64,000 bases of DNA. Source: Stieleria neptunia (GTDB lineage: Bacteria > Planctomycetota > Planctomycetia > Pirellulales > Pirellulaceae). A program made the translations under genes and the position numbers. The stretch is from the NCBI RefSeq assembly GCF_007754155.1, contig NZ_CP037423.1, forward strand, positions 7,746,938 to 7,810,937, written 5' to 3'. Positions 27,674 to 33,925 of this stretch are shown here, piece by piece; within the stretch, counting starts at the first letter, position 1; each line of letters begins with the position of its first letter. Under the pieces are notes generated by a model. It did not search any database and was not told the origin of the DNA. It was given only the letters and a program-made list of their open reading frames with translations.

Positions 27674-27837
27674 CAAGGAAGTTGGAAGGATGAAGTTTGA
27701 AGTTAGAAACGAGGAGACTTGTCGTGACACTCGGGTGTTGGCTAACGGTAAGCCAGCTGCCTTTGAAGCAGTGGTATGCAGGTTCGAATCCTGCCACCCG
27801 TGCTTTTCAAACTTCACCCTTCCAACTTCAAACTTCC
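27674..27837. repeat. Tract pair flanking tRNA-Gln(TTG)
   Basis: GGAAGTTGGAAGGATGAAG (about 27676) and its near complement AACTTCACCCTTCCAACTTC (about 27809) lie either side of tRNA-Gln(TTG). Confidence 0.6.
27731..27802 (+). tRNA. tRNA-Gln(TTG)
   Basis: Acceptor pairs CGGGTG/CACCCG with an open 1-72 position (T, T), loop CTTTGAA giving TTG, T-arm GCAGG TTCGAAT CCTGC, discriminator G as usual for Gln. Confidence 0.9.
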
Positions 27838-27841
27838 AAAC

Positions 27842-27916
27842 ACCGAGGCGGCAACTGCTGGTCGTTGCACCTGGATCTGAACCAGGCAAACACAGGTTCG
27901 ATTCCTGTCCTCGGCG
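27842..27916 (+). tRNA. tRNA-Gln(CTG)
   Basis: Acceptor CCGAGG/CCTCGG with a 1-72 mismatch, D-stem GCAAC/GTTGC, anticodon stem CCTGG/CCAGG, loop ATCTGAA giving CTG, discriminator G. Confidence 0.87.
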
Positions 27917-27931
27917 CTCAATGAAGAATTG

Positions 27932-28002
27932 CGGGTATAGCTTGGAGTAAGCGGTGTGGTTTGGGACCACGCATGGACAGTGTGCGACTCACTGATACCC
28001 GA
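27932..28002 (+). tRNA. tRNA-Pro(TGG) with G55 T-loop
   Basis: Acceptor CGGGTAT/ATACCCG, anticodon stem TGTGG/CCACG, loop TTTGGGA giving TGG. The T-loop reads TGCGACT instead of TTCGACT, so the near-universal T55 is G. Confidence 0.85.
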
Positions 28003-28004
28003 CT

Positions 28005-28080
28005 GTGGCCAGATCTGGTGCTGGTTTCCAGAGACTCACTGTGAATGAGTTTGTCGCCGGTTCAATTCCGGTTGGTCACC
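28005..28080 (+). tRNA. tRNA-His(GTG)
   Basis: Acceptor GTGGCCA/TGGTCAC, D-stem TCTGG/CCAGA, anticodon stem ACTCA/TGAGT, loop CTGTGAA giving GTG, discriminator C as expected for His; no G at position -1 in this alignment. Confidence 0.88.
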
Positions 28081-28147
28081 TCAGTCGCTTCGTCCCAGTC
28101 GTCAGTTTTAAAAAAGCTGACGGCGAGCATCGGAGCAAGCATTTGCC

Positions 28148-28220
28148 GCTGGTGAGGCCACCTGGTGGTGGTACCTGATTGTCGATCAGGTCGCGGCGAG
28201 TTCGATCCTCGTTACCAGCG
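28148..28220 (+). tRNA. tRNA-Asp(GTC)
   Basis: Acceptor GCTGGTG/TACCAGC, anticodon stem CCTGA/TCAGG, loop TTGTCGA giving GTC, discriminator G as usual for Asp. Confidence 0.88.
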
Positions 28221-28230
28221 CTTTTGTTTT

Positions 28231-28302
28231 GCCGCATTCGACTACTGGCTAGGTCGGCTGCTTCTCAGGCAGCAGGAAGGAGATCGAAACTCCTATGCGG
28301 TA
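28231..28302 (+). tRNA. tRNA-Glu(CTC)
   Basis: Acceptor GCCGCAT/ATGCGGT, anticodon stem GCTGC/GCAGC, loop TTCTCAG giving CTC. The T-loop ATCGAAA has A at position 54. Confidence 0.83.
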
Positions 28303-28334
28303 CTCGGTCGGCGACAAAGTCGGCTTGTCAAAAC

Positions 28335-28409
28335 GGCGTGGTAGATTCTGATGGCAGAATCGTCTGGTTTTCATCCAGGAGTCCGCGGGTTCGATTCCCG
28401 CTCACGTCA
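28335..28409 (+). tRNA. tRNA-Glu(TTC)
   Basis: Acceptor GGCGTGG/TCACGTC with two G-U pairs, D-arm GATTC/GAATC, loop TTTTCAT giving TTC, T-arm GCGGG TTCGATT CCCGC. Confidence 0.88.
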
Positions 28410-28439
28410 CTTGCTTCGCGTTTATCGCGCGGCACTTTC

Positions 28440-28523
28440 GGAAGTCACCCGGCCGGATGAGGACACTGTTTTGAAAACAGCTGCGGTCAAAAACCGTTGT
28501 GGGTTCGAGTCCCACGGCTTCCG
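28440..28523 (+). tRNA. tRNA-Ser(TGA)
   Basis: A class II tRNA: acceptor GGAAGTC/GGCTTCC, loop TTTGAAA giving TGA, long variable arm GCGGT...ACCGT, T-arm GTGGG TTCGAGT CCCAC, discriminator G. Confidence 0.9.
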
Positions 28524-28539
28524 CTTTGAATGAATGCTC

Positions 28540-28624
28540 GGGAGCGTTTCCACACGGGAGACTGTAAATCTCCTGCCATCAATTGTGTGGTAGTCGGCGA
28601 GAGGTGCGATTCCTTGCGTTCCCA
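28540..28624 (+). tRNA. tRNA-Tyr(GTA)-like, D-arm missing
   Basis: Acceptor GGGAGCG/CGTTCCC and anticodon arm GGAGA CTGTAAA TCTCC (GTA) are clear. Only about ten bases separate acceptor from anticodon stem, too few for a D-arm. The variable region has a 6-bp helix CTGCCA/TGGTAG. The T-loop is TGCGATT (G55). Possibly a functional armless tRNA, possibly decayed. Confidence 0.65.
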
Positions 28625-28634
28625 CTTCACTCAC

Positions 28635-28705
28635 ACGTCCTTGGTGTAACGGTAGCACTGCTGATTCCAAACCAGTAAGTCAGGGTTCAAATCCTTGGGG
28701 ACGTG
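28635..28705 (+). tRNA. tRNA-Trp(CCA)
   Basis: Acceptor ACGTCCT/GGGACGT, D-stem GTGT/GCAC, loop TTCCAAA giving CCA with an A-C pair closing the loop, T-loop TTCAAAT, discriminator G as usual for Trp. Confidence 0.88.
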
Positions 28706-28718
28706 CTATGAAGTTTAA

Positions 28719-28790
28719 AGTCCTGTGGTCCAACGGCTACGACACCTGTTTCACATGCAAGAAACGATGGTTCGATTCCATCCGGGACTA
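28719..28790 (+). tRNA. tRNA-Val(CAC), weak anticodon stem
   Basis: Acceptor AGTCCTG/CGGGACT, T-arm GATGG TTCGATT CCATC. In standard register the anticodon stem is CCTGT/GCAAG with one mismatch and the loop TTCACAT gives CAC. A competing hairpin GTTTC/GAAAC is possible. Confidence 0.75.
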
Positions 28791-28797
28791 CTTGCAT

Positions 28798-28871
28798 GCC
28801 TAGATACGCCAATCGGCAGAGCGGTCCGGCTTAAACCCGGATGTTTGCAGGTTCGACCCCTGCTCTGGGCA
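28798..28871 (+). tRNA. tRNA-Leu(TAA), short variable loop
   Basis: Acceptor GCCTAGA/TCTGGGC, anticodon stem TCCGG/CCGGA, loop CTTAAAC giving TAA, T-arm GCAGG TTCGACC CCTGC. The variable loop is only 4-5 bases, whereas bacterial tRNA-Leu is normally class II. Confidence 0.83.
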
Positions 28872-28873
28872 CT

Positions 28874-28966
28874 TGAGGAAGATTGAAGAGTGAAAGGTGA
28901 AAGGTGAAGTTAAAAAAAAACTCCGAACCCGTTTCACACTTCACCTTTCTAACTTCACAGTTCATC
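28874..28966. repeat. Inverted purine/pyrimidine tract pair
   Basis: GAAGATTGAAGAGTGAAAGG... (28875-28910) faces GTTTCACACTTCACCTTTC... (28931-28960) across an A-rich centre; complementary over about 25 bases with gaps. Confidence 0.65.
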
Positions 28967-28967
28967 T

Positions 28968-29038
28968 GGGGTGCTCGTCCAACGGGAAGACGTCTGTTTT
29001 GCAAGCAGAAAATCGGGGTTCGATTCCCCGGTGCTCCA
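28968..29038 (+). tRNA. tRNA-Ala(TGC)
   Basis: Acceptor GGGGTGC/GTGCTCC including the G3-U70 identity pair, D-stem CGTC/GACG, loop TTTGCAA giving TGC, discriminator A. Confidence 0.93.
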
Positions 29039-29054
29039 CTCGCTTTCGAGAAAC

Positions 29055-29126
29055 GCTGAGGTAGGCCATCGGCGAGCCGCCTGTCTTAGGAACAGGTGCT
29101 TGCGGGTTCGACTCCCGCCCTCAGTA
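29055..29126 (+). tRNA. tRNA-Leu(TAG), short variable loop
   Basis: Acceptor GCTGAGG/CCTCAGT, anticodon stem CCTGT/ACAGG, loop CTTAGGA giving TAG, T-arm GCGGG TTCGACT CCCGC. Five-base variable loop, again not class II. Confidence 0.84.
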
Positions 29127-29133
29127 CTTTGAA

Positions 29134-29190
29134 GTGGGATAGGCTTCTAGCTTGTCATGTCCGTTTCGACAGGCTGGAAGCCTCTCCCAC
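29134..29190. repeat. Dispersed repeat inverted pair
   Basis: A copy of the 23-base repeat (GTGGGATAGGCTTCTAGC...) and its complement 11 bases later, between two tRNA-Leu genes. Confidence 0.8.
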
Positions 29191-29195
29191 AAATC

Positions 29196-29271
29196 GGCGC
29201 GGTACGCAAACTGGCAAAGCGGCGAATTTCAAACGTTCGTGATTTTAAGGGTTCGACTCCCTTCCTCGCTA
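29196..29271 (+). tRNA. tRNA-Leu(CAA), short variable loop
   Basis: Acceptor GGCGCGG/CCTCGCT with one mismatch, anticodon stem CGAAT/GTTCG, loop TTCAAAC giving CAA, T-arm AAGGG TTCGACT CCCTT, seven-base variable loop. Confidence 0.75.
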
Positions 29272-29296
29272 CTTCGAAAAAACCACACCAACACAC

Positions 29297-29381
29297 AGCC
29301 AAGTGGTGGAATTGGTAGACACGCGACACTCAGAATGTCGTGCCCACATGCGGCGTGCGAGTTCAACTCTCGCCTTGGCTA
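29297..29381 (+). tRNA. tRNA-Leu(CAG), class II
   Basis: Acceptor AGCCAAG/CTTGGCT, D-arm with GGTGGAATTGGTAGACAC, anticodon stem CGACA/TGTCG, loop CTCAGAA giving CAG, long variable arm, discriminator A. The only canonical tRNA-Leu here. Confidence 0.93.
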
Positions 29382-29403
29382 CTTCTCCAAAGTGAAACAA
29401 TGA

Positions 29404-29471
29404 TGCGGGTGAGCCAGGCTCATCCGGGCCTCATAAGCCTGGACCGTCGGGTGCGACCCCCGAACCCGCTA
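29404..29471 (+). tRNA. tRNA-Met(CAT), short D-arm, G55
   Basis: Only 68 bases. Acceptor GCGGGT/ACCCGC with an open 1-72 pair, anticodon stem CGGGC/GCCTG, loop CTCATAA giving CAT, T-loop TGCGACC. The D region is 13 bases (GAGC/GCTC with a tiny loop). The open 1-72 pair is initiator-like. Confidence 0.72.
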
Positions 29472-29488
29472 CTTGAATGTGACAACAG

Positions 29489-29557
29489 CGCGGATGGGCC
29501 AGTGCTCAACCAGGTTTCATATGCCAGGACCGCCGGGTGCGACACCCGGATCCGCTA
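29489..29557 (+). tRNA. tRNA-Met/Ile2(CAT), short D-arm, G55
   Basis: 69 bases. Acceptor GCGGAT/ATCCGC with an open 1-72 pair, anticodon stem CAGGT/GCCAG with one mismatch, loop TTCATAT giving CAT, T-arm CCGGG TGCGACA CCCGG. CAT could be Met or, if lysidine-modified, Ile. Confidence 0.68.
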
Positions 29558-29623
29558 CTTACGTGGCGTGAGGTTTAAGCTTGCAATGTTGAATTGACAA
29601 GCTGGAAGCTCATTCCCTGATCC

Positions 29624-29699
29624 GGCCGGGTACGCAAACTGGCAAAGCGGTCGCGTCGAGAGCGCGGCGATTTTGTGGGTTCAACTCCCACCTCGGTCA
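29624..29699 (+). tRNA. tRNA-Leu(GAG)-like, C33
   Basis: Acceptor GGCCGGG/CTCGGTC, T-arm GTGGG TTCAACT CCCAC, anticodon stem TCGCG/CGCGG, loop TCGAGAG giving GAG. Position 33 is C instead of the nearly invariant T. Its D-arm and variable loop match tRNA-Leu(CAA) at 29196, so the two are probably duplicates. Confidence 0.68.
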
Positions 29700-29720
29700 C
29701 TGATCGAAATGGCGAAATAT

Positions 29721-29773
29721 GATCGCGTGGTCCAGCGGCTAAGACGCCTGCGTGACAAGCAGGAAATCGATGG
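29721..29773 (+). pseudogene. Truncated tRNA-Val(GAC)
   Basis: Acceptor 5' strand, D-arm (GTCC...GAC) and anticodon arm CCTGC GTGACAA GCAGG (GAC) are present, and the T-stem begins GATGG. The sequence then breaks into the left arm of a 32-bp inverted repeat. No 3' half was found beyond the insert. Confidence 0.75.
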
Positions 29774-29778
29774 CGTTC

Positions 29779-29810
29779 GGAAGTTTGAAGTAAGAAGTTT
29801 GAAGTGTGAA
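29779..29810. repeat. Left arm of 32-bp inverted repeat (IVS-like)
   Basis: Begins GGAAGTTTGAAGTAAGAAG; it is the reverse complement of 31990-32021 with two mismatches. The pair encloses the four-helix-bundle gene and the later ISKra4-like insertion. Confidence 0.85.
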
Positions 29811-30126
29811 ACTACTCGCGGTTCTTCTTGCAGATCGTGGTCAGAATCGCGACTAACTCGTTCGCTTCTTGCGTGATTGGCTCGAGACGCGCCGCGGGCA
29901 CAACCTCGGCGGCGGCGAGAAGGCGTAGCCAATAGTGGGTCTCTCGGGCCTCTTTTAACGCCAGCGAATACTTGTGAATGAAGTCCTTCTTGCTCTCGCT
30001 TGCCTGACCTTCCTCAACATGCGAGCCGATTGCAGTCCCTGAGCGAAGCACCTGTTTCATCAATGTGCTGGAGACGATGCCTTCACTTTCAAGAAACTGA
30101 CAAAGTCGAACAATTCGTTCAGCAAA

Positions 30127-31900
30127 GGGTGCATTCCCATTTAGTTGACGCAAAAATCACGTTAATCGTCGGCCGAAAGGAGTTGTTGGTCAGTGGCTTC
30201 AACTTTGCAGCTCATTGGACGAGGCTCCCAGTGCCAACTGTCGCTTGCCTGGGTGCGACGGAATTCGGCCAGCTCGCCGATTGATTCATCCCAACGATTA
30301 GGAATCAGATGAGCGCGAACTTGAAGCATCTGCTCCGCGTTTTCGCTTTTCCAAAACATTGCATTGCTCTTTAGACGCAAATTGATCACGCGGCGAATGC
30401 TGCTTTCGATCGCCCCGCTACCACAAGGGATTCCGCTGCGACGATAGGCAGGGTAACTCAACCGACCCGCTTCACCATGTCGGCAAAGGTAATGGATTTC
30501 TGTTTCCAGTTCTGTGGCCGATTTTCCGACGCGTTCTAGGCCGGCGAGCTCATCAACCACTCGCCGCCATTGACCGTTTCGCAGCAGCGTTCGGTACTGA
30601 CGATAAAGCCCCTGGCGGACGTCTGCGTCGAGCCCAAGCGAAGCAAGCGCTTTGGAAACGTGATGCACCGCATGGCAGCAGTCCAAGACCTGATGCGTGA
30701 CGACGCTCGTGAGTCCCGCATATTGAATGATGCGATCAATACGATCCCAAATCCAGGGGGCGCCATCGGCGACGAACGTCACGCTATGTGCCTCCGCGGC
30801 TCCGAGCCGATGCAGATGCATCGCAACCAATTCGGCGATCGCGTCGGGCCCAGTCAGGGTGCCATCGATCGTCGCTTCATGCTCCTTCACCATCCGCCCC
30901 TGCTCGTCGTGAACAAAAATCGTCATCAGTTTAGGCTCCCGCCAGTCCGCTTCAAACGAGCGTGCAGGTTTCTTTGCCGAGCGTCCGGGCGAGTCAGCTT
31001 GCCCCTGAGCGACATCATCGCTTGACGCATTGGAAGTCGATGCAGGTAGCATTTTGCCGCGTATTTTCATTCTTCCGCCATCAATTTGCACCGACACTCG
31101 TTTCCCGGCCAATTCACCGGTGCTCGCCAACTTGCCCTGCCGAAACAGTTTGAGCCGATGCCGTCGTAGGCGCAATAAGCCGTCGCCAGATTGATAGGCG
31201 ATCCGTTTGACCGCCTTGATATCAAGTGTGATACCATCGCGAACCAGTTCTCGGTGAGCCACTTCGATCGAAGGACACAATGCCACTTGGCGTGCCACGC
31301 GACTCTCCAGCGCGGGCGAGACGCCTTTGCCGAACCCGAATTGAGCAAGCGAAACATGCAAGCCGACGCGGGGCGAATCGTCTCGACCAAGCAACTTTTT
31401 CTTAGGGGCACAGTAGAGCGCTGTGGCCCAGAACAGCATGCCGCCGAGCAATCGAACGGCGACCCTAGTCTCGCGCCCTTTCTGAAGCGGTCTTGAGAAG
31501 TTGACCCGACTCGATTGGCATGCTTTTTCAAAACCTTTTTCGATCATGGTCGCGGAGATCAGCCCGGCGACGACCATGTCCGCACCGCGGGCAAAGGCAT
31601 CATGGATGGTTCTTTCCAGCGTTGCGAGTTGCTCGGGATGATCTGAGATCCGTTGTTTCCAGAGCGTAACTTTGGGAACCAACTGAGCGTAAAAGAGCGC
31701 GAGCATTTCTTCAGCCGACTCAATCCGCTCACCATTCTCTTGCCCCATGTCTAGTCCTTGCATTGTCGTCGGCATCCTTGCTAGGCGAGTGGAAAATCAT
31801 CCTTGAATCGCCCAAGATACCGTCAACACCGGATCCAGAAACAGCAGCCAAGCCCCCGACGGGTTGCTAGCAAAAACGTCAACTAAATGGGAATGCACCC
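30127..31900 (-). mobile_element. ISKra4-like insertion sequence
   Basis: A 1774-bp element with perfect 24-bp terminal inverted repeats (GGGTGCATTCCCATTTAGTT... at 30127; complement ending 31900) and a 9-bp target duplication TTCAGCAAA at 30118-30126 and 31901-31909. It carries one transposase and splits the four-helix-bundle gene. Confidence 0.92.
30162..31775 (-). CDS. Transposase, ISKra4-like
   Basis: A 537-residue transposase filling the element. The C-terminal half shows VTFVADGAPWIWDRIDRII (likely catalytic Asp), HQVLDCCHAVHHVSKAL and YRRSGIPCGSGAIESSIRRVINLRLK (likely catalytic Glu), the layout I associate with ISKra4-family enzymes. The N-terminal half is helical and includes an unassigned ADMVVAGLISATMIEKGFE region. 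Family call is moderate; intactness is well supported by the perfect ends. Confidence 0.8.
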   Translation of the reverse strand: MPTTMQGLDMGQENGERIESAEEMLALFYAQLVPKVTLWKQRISDHPEQLATLERTIHDAFARGADMVVAGLISATMIEKGFEKACQSSRVNFSRPLQKGRETRVAVRLLGGMLFWATALYCAPKKKLLGRDDSPRVGLHVSLAQFGFGKGVSPALESRVARQVALCPSIEVAHRELVRDGITLDIKAVKRIAYQSGDGLLRLRRHRLKLFRQGKLASTGELAGKRVSVQIDGGRMKIRGKMLPASTSNASSDDVAQGQADSPGRSAKKPARSFEADWREPKLMTIFVHDEQGRMVKEHEATIDGTLTGPDAIAELVAMHLHRLGAAEAHSVTFVADGAPWIWDRIDRIIQYAGLTSVVTHQVLDCCHAVHHVSKALASLGLDADVRQGLYRQYRTLLRNGQWRRVVDELAGLERVGKSATELETEIHYLCRHGEAGRLSYPAYRRSGIPCGSGAIESSIRRVINLRLKSNAMFWKSENAEQMLQVRAHLIPNRWDESIGELAEFRRTQASDSWHWEPRPMSCKVEATDQQLLSADD

Positions 31901-31989
31901 TTCAGCAAACGCGAACGTCCGATCGGGCAGGTCACTCTTCATTGCATAGCTCATCGAGTATCAAGTTCCAAAATCTTAGCGTCTTATTC

Positions 31990-32021
31990 TTCAAACTTCA
32001 AACTTCTTACTTCGAACTTCC
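31990..32021. repeat. Right arm of 32-bp inverted repeat
   Basis: Ends CTTCGAACTTCC; partner of 29779-29810. Confidence 0.85.
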
Positions 32022-32022
32022 A

Positions 32023-32829
32023 ATGTGCATGCAAAAGATCGAGCGTCAATTCACGCGGATTGGTGCCCGAGCAAAGGTCCACGCCCCGGTCGTTCGACGC
32101 TGGGTAACGACTCCCGAAGTTTCAATCGACATCGGCAACGATGCCGCGGGCGAATTCTTTGATATCGCTGTCCAGCCGTCTCTATTGGCGGAAACACAGG
32201 TCATCGACGTTCAGCCTTCGCTTCGGCACCTACTGCTGATGTCGCGACACGACGACGGAAAACACAAGTTCCTGTGCGGACATGACGAGCGACATTGGTT
32301 CGTTGCGGCCGTCCCTGAGCGGGCAGCTGTTTCAACCGTGAAGACGGCGTTCGATGCCCTCAAGCCGCCTGCGGTTCGGGCTCTCGAAAACCGTCTCGGC
32401 GTCAAGCCGCGGAAGCGAAACCGTCGACGCAACGAGGCGTTCATCCGTCAGGGTGAATGGTTCTTCGTTCCCGTCGAGAATCCCGCGTTGGTCGATGAGC
32501 GTCTGACGCTGCGGAACGAGCCGATCGCGCGTGGCGGCGGAAAGCCACACATGTGCGAAGAGTTGGTTCGGCAAGGTGGACAACTGGTCTACGTCAGCAA
32601 CCAATACCCAAACGGTTTGACCGAAGGTCAACATCGGCGATTGATTAGCCGAAAGCCGGAACTTCGTCATCTGCACTGGGTGGCTCAGCGACGAAACCCA
32701 AGCGTGTTCGTTCGCGGACGGGTCCGTCATCCCGATCACAAGAGAATTGTGTTGAACGAATGGCACCAAGTTCTGATGAACACAGAAAACGAATCGATCG
32801 CAATGCGACACGTCGCATTCATCGATTGA
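32023..32829 (+). CDS. Hypothetical protein within tRNA array
   Basis: A 268-residue basic, soluble protein without a motif I can name. The basic central stretch VKPRKRNRRRNEAFIRQGEW and the C-terminal FVRGRVRHPDHKRIVLNEWHQVLMNTE are the most distinctive parts; the former suggests nucleic-acid binding. ATGs at 32023 and 32029 are possible and neither has a strong ribosome site, because the inverted repeat arm ends two bases upstream. Its own terminator follows. The setting among tRNA and Y-RNA genes suggests a role in RNA biology (inference). Confidence 0.7.
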   Translation: MCMQKIERQFTRIGARAKVHAPVVRRWVTTPEVSIDIGNDAAGEFFDIAVQPSLLAETQVIDVQPSLRHLLLMSRHDDGKHKFLCGHDERHWFVAAVPERAAVSTVKTAFDALKPPAVRALENRLGVKPRKRNRRRNEAFIRQGEWFFVPVENPALVDERLTLRNEPIARGGGKPHMCEELVRQGGQLVYVSNQYPNGLTEGQHRRLISRKPELRHLHWVAQRRNPSVFVRGRVRHPDHKRIVLNEWHQVLMNTENESIAMRHVAFID

Positions 32830-32851
32830 TCAGTGCCTCCATTGGATCTGC

Positions 32852-32881
32852 GGCCCCGCACTTCGGTGCGGGGCCTTTTTC
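32852..32881 (+). terminator. Rho-independent terminator
   Basis: GGCCCCGCA/TGCGGGGCC with loop CTTCGG, followed by TTTTT. It separates the protein gene from tRNA-Thr. Confidence 0.92.
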
Positions 32882-32885
32882 CCCT

Positions 32886-32959
32886 GCCGACGTGGCTCGA
32901 GTTAGGAAGGCACCACTCTTGTAAAGTGGCTCATGCTGGTGCGAACCCAGTCGTCGGCT
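32886..32959 (+). tRNA. tRNA-Thr(TGT), G55
   Basis: Acceptor GCCGACG/CGTCGGC, anticodon stem CCACT/AGTGG, loop CTTGTAA giving TGT, T-arm GCTGG TGCGAAC CCAGT (G55). Confidence 0.87.
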
Positions 32960-33000
32960 CTTCAATAACCTGACCCCACACCGCGATGACTTGATGACCG

Positions 33001-33357
33001 ATGGACACCTACATTCGTTTTCAAACCCAGTTGCGATGCTGCAACACCGGTCGGCCCGCGGGAATCTTTGTCGCGGCCGGACGCATTGAAGACAGAACCA
33101 CCTTGCCCGATGCGACGCGCGATCGACTTCGCGAAGTGCTCATTTGGTTCAACCGCAACTTAACCGTTCCAGCGTTGGATGAATCGGATTGGCGATGTTT
33201 GTTCTGGTTTCGCTCGGACTCACAGCCGGTCATCCGACGCCTTTGGGAATTGGCCTATTTGCTCGAAGACGAAGGTGTTTTCGTGACAAAGGTGCGAACC
33301 AATCAACCGGGAATGATCGTCTATCGAGACGAGCATCAAGTGGCGGCAATGCCGTGA
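33001..33357 (+). CDS. Hypothetical protein
   Basis: A 118-residue protein (MDTYIRFQTQLRCCNTGRPAGIFVAAGRIED...). The region LREVLIWFNRNLTVPALDESDWRCLFWFRSDS is rich in Trp and Phe. No known motif or membrane segment. It lies between tRNA-Thr and tRNA-Arg and ends 12 bases before the latter, so it is probably in the same transcript. Function unknown. Confidence 0.65.
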   Translation: MDTYIRFQTQLRCCNTGRPAGIFVAAGRIEDRTTLPDATRDRLREVLIWFNRNLTVPALDESDWRCLFWFRSDSQPVIRRLWELAYLLEDEGVFVTKVRTNQPGMIVYRDEHQVAAMP

Positions 33358-33368
33358 CGAAACAACAT

Positions 33369-33440
33369 GCCTTGCGAGTGTGATGGACAGCACGACGGTC
33401 TTCGAAACCGTTAGACGGGGTTCGACTCCCTGGCGAGGTA
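33369..33440 (+). tRNA. tRNA-Arg(TCG)
   Basis: Acceptor GCCTTGC/GCGAGGT, anticodon stem ACGGT/ACCGT, loop CTTCGAA giving TCG, T-arm CGGGG TTCGACT CCCTG, discriminator A. Confidence 0.86.
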
Positions 33441-33471
33441 CTTAAAACAACACCACATAAAAAGGAGGCTG

Positions 33472-33825
33472 ATGATGAAGAACGAAAACGAAAACGCATT
33501 GGCCCACGGCGCTGGTGCCGCTTTGCTTGGTTTGCTGGGAATGTTTGGCCGCTGTGCCGACGATGTTGCCCGAATCGGGGTCAACAGCGCTGACGATATC
33601 GGTCGTGCCTGCATTTCAACGAGCGACGACTTTGGGCGCTTCGCGACCAGCACGGGCGATGACGTGTTTCGGACTGCGGATGACTTGGTCTACGTACCTG
33701 AAACACCGCCGCGCGTCGTCGCCACCAACGACGAATTCTCAACGGGGCTCCATCTGACGAAGGAAACCGTCGAGATCGCGATCAAGGTCGCTGAAAACGC
33801 TGCGTTCGATGACGCAAATGAGTAA
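33472..33825 (+). CDS. Hypothetical small protein
   Basis: A 117-residue acidic protein. A strong AAAGGAGG ribosome site precedes the ATG pair at 33472/33475. After a polar tail comes a glycine/alanine/leucine stretch (AGAALLGLLGMFGRC), then repeating Asp-rich phrases (CADDVARIG, SADDIGRA, TSDDFGRFA, TGDDVFRTADD) with a spacing of about 11-12 residues, which looks like a short amphipathic repeat. Function unknown; it sits between tRNA-Arg and tRNA-Cys. Confidence 0.7.
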   Translation: MMKNENENALAHGAGAALLGLLGMFGRCADDVARIGVNSADDIGRACISTSDDFGRFATSTGDDVFRTADDLVYVPETPPRVVATNDEFSTGLHLTKETVEIAIKVAENAAFDDANE

Positions 33826-33852
33826 GACGTCCGCTGCCTGAGTGGACACGAA

Positions 33853-33923
33853 ATCGCTGGAGCCAGATGGCCAGGCAACCGGTTGCAACCCGGTCGAAGT
33901 GGGTTCGACTCCCACCGGCGATT
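33853..33923 (+). tRNA. tRNA-Cys(GCA)
   Basis: Acceptor ATCGCTG/CGGCGAT, anticodon stem ACCGG/CCGGT, loop TTGCAAC giving GCA, T-arm GTGGG TTCGACT CCCAC, discriminator T, the usual Cys identity base. Confidence 0.94.
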
Positions 33924-33925
33924 CT

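Larger units (their letters stand above)
29812..31942 (-). pseudogene. Four-helix-bundle (S23/IVP) gene split by IS
   Basis: The main part (29812-30126, minus strand) encodes ERIVRLCQFLESEGIVSSTLM...RSGTAIGSHVEEGQASES..., the four-helix-bundle family found as ORFs within intervening sequences of 23S rRNA. The original start lies beyond the IS: ATG at 31942 gives MKSDLPDRTFAFAE, which joins in frame to RIVRLCQ once the IS and one 9-base duplication are removed. A chimeric reading from 30153 (MRQLNGNAPFAE...), started in the IS end, could still produce most of the protein. Such proteins are small and helical; their function is unknown. Confidence 0.82.
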
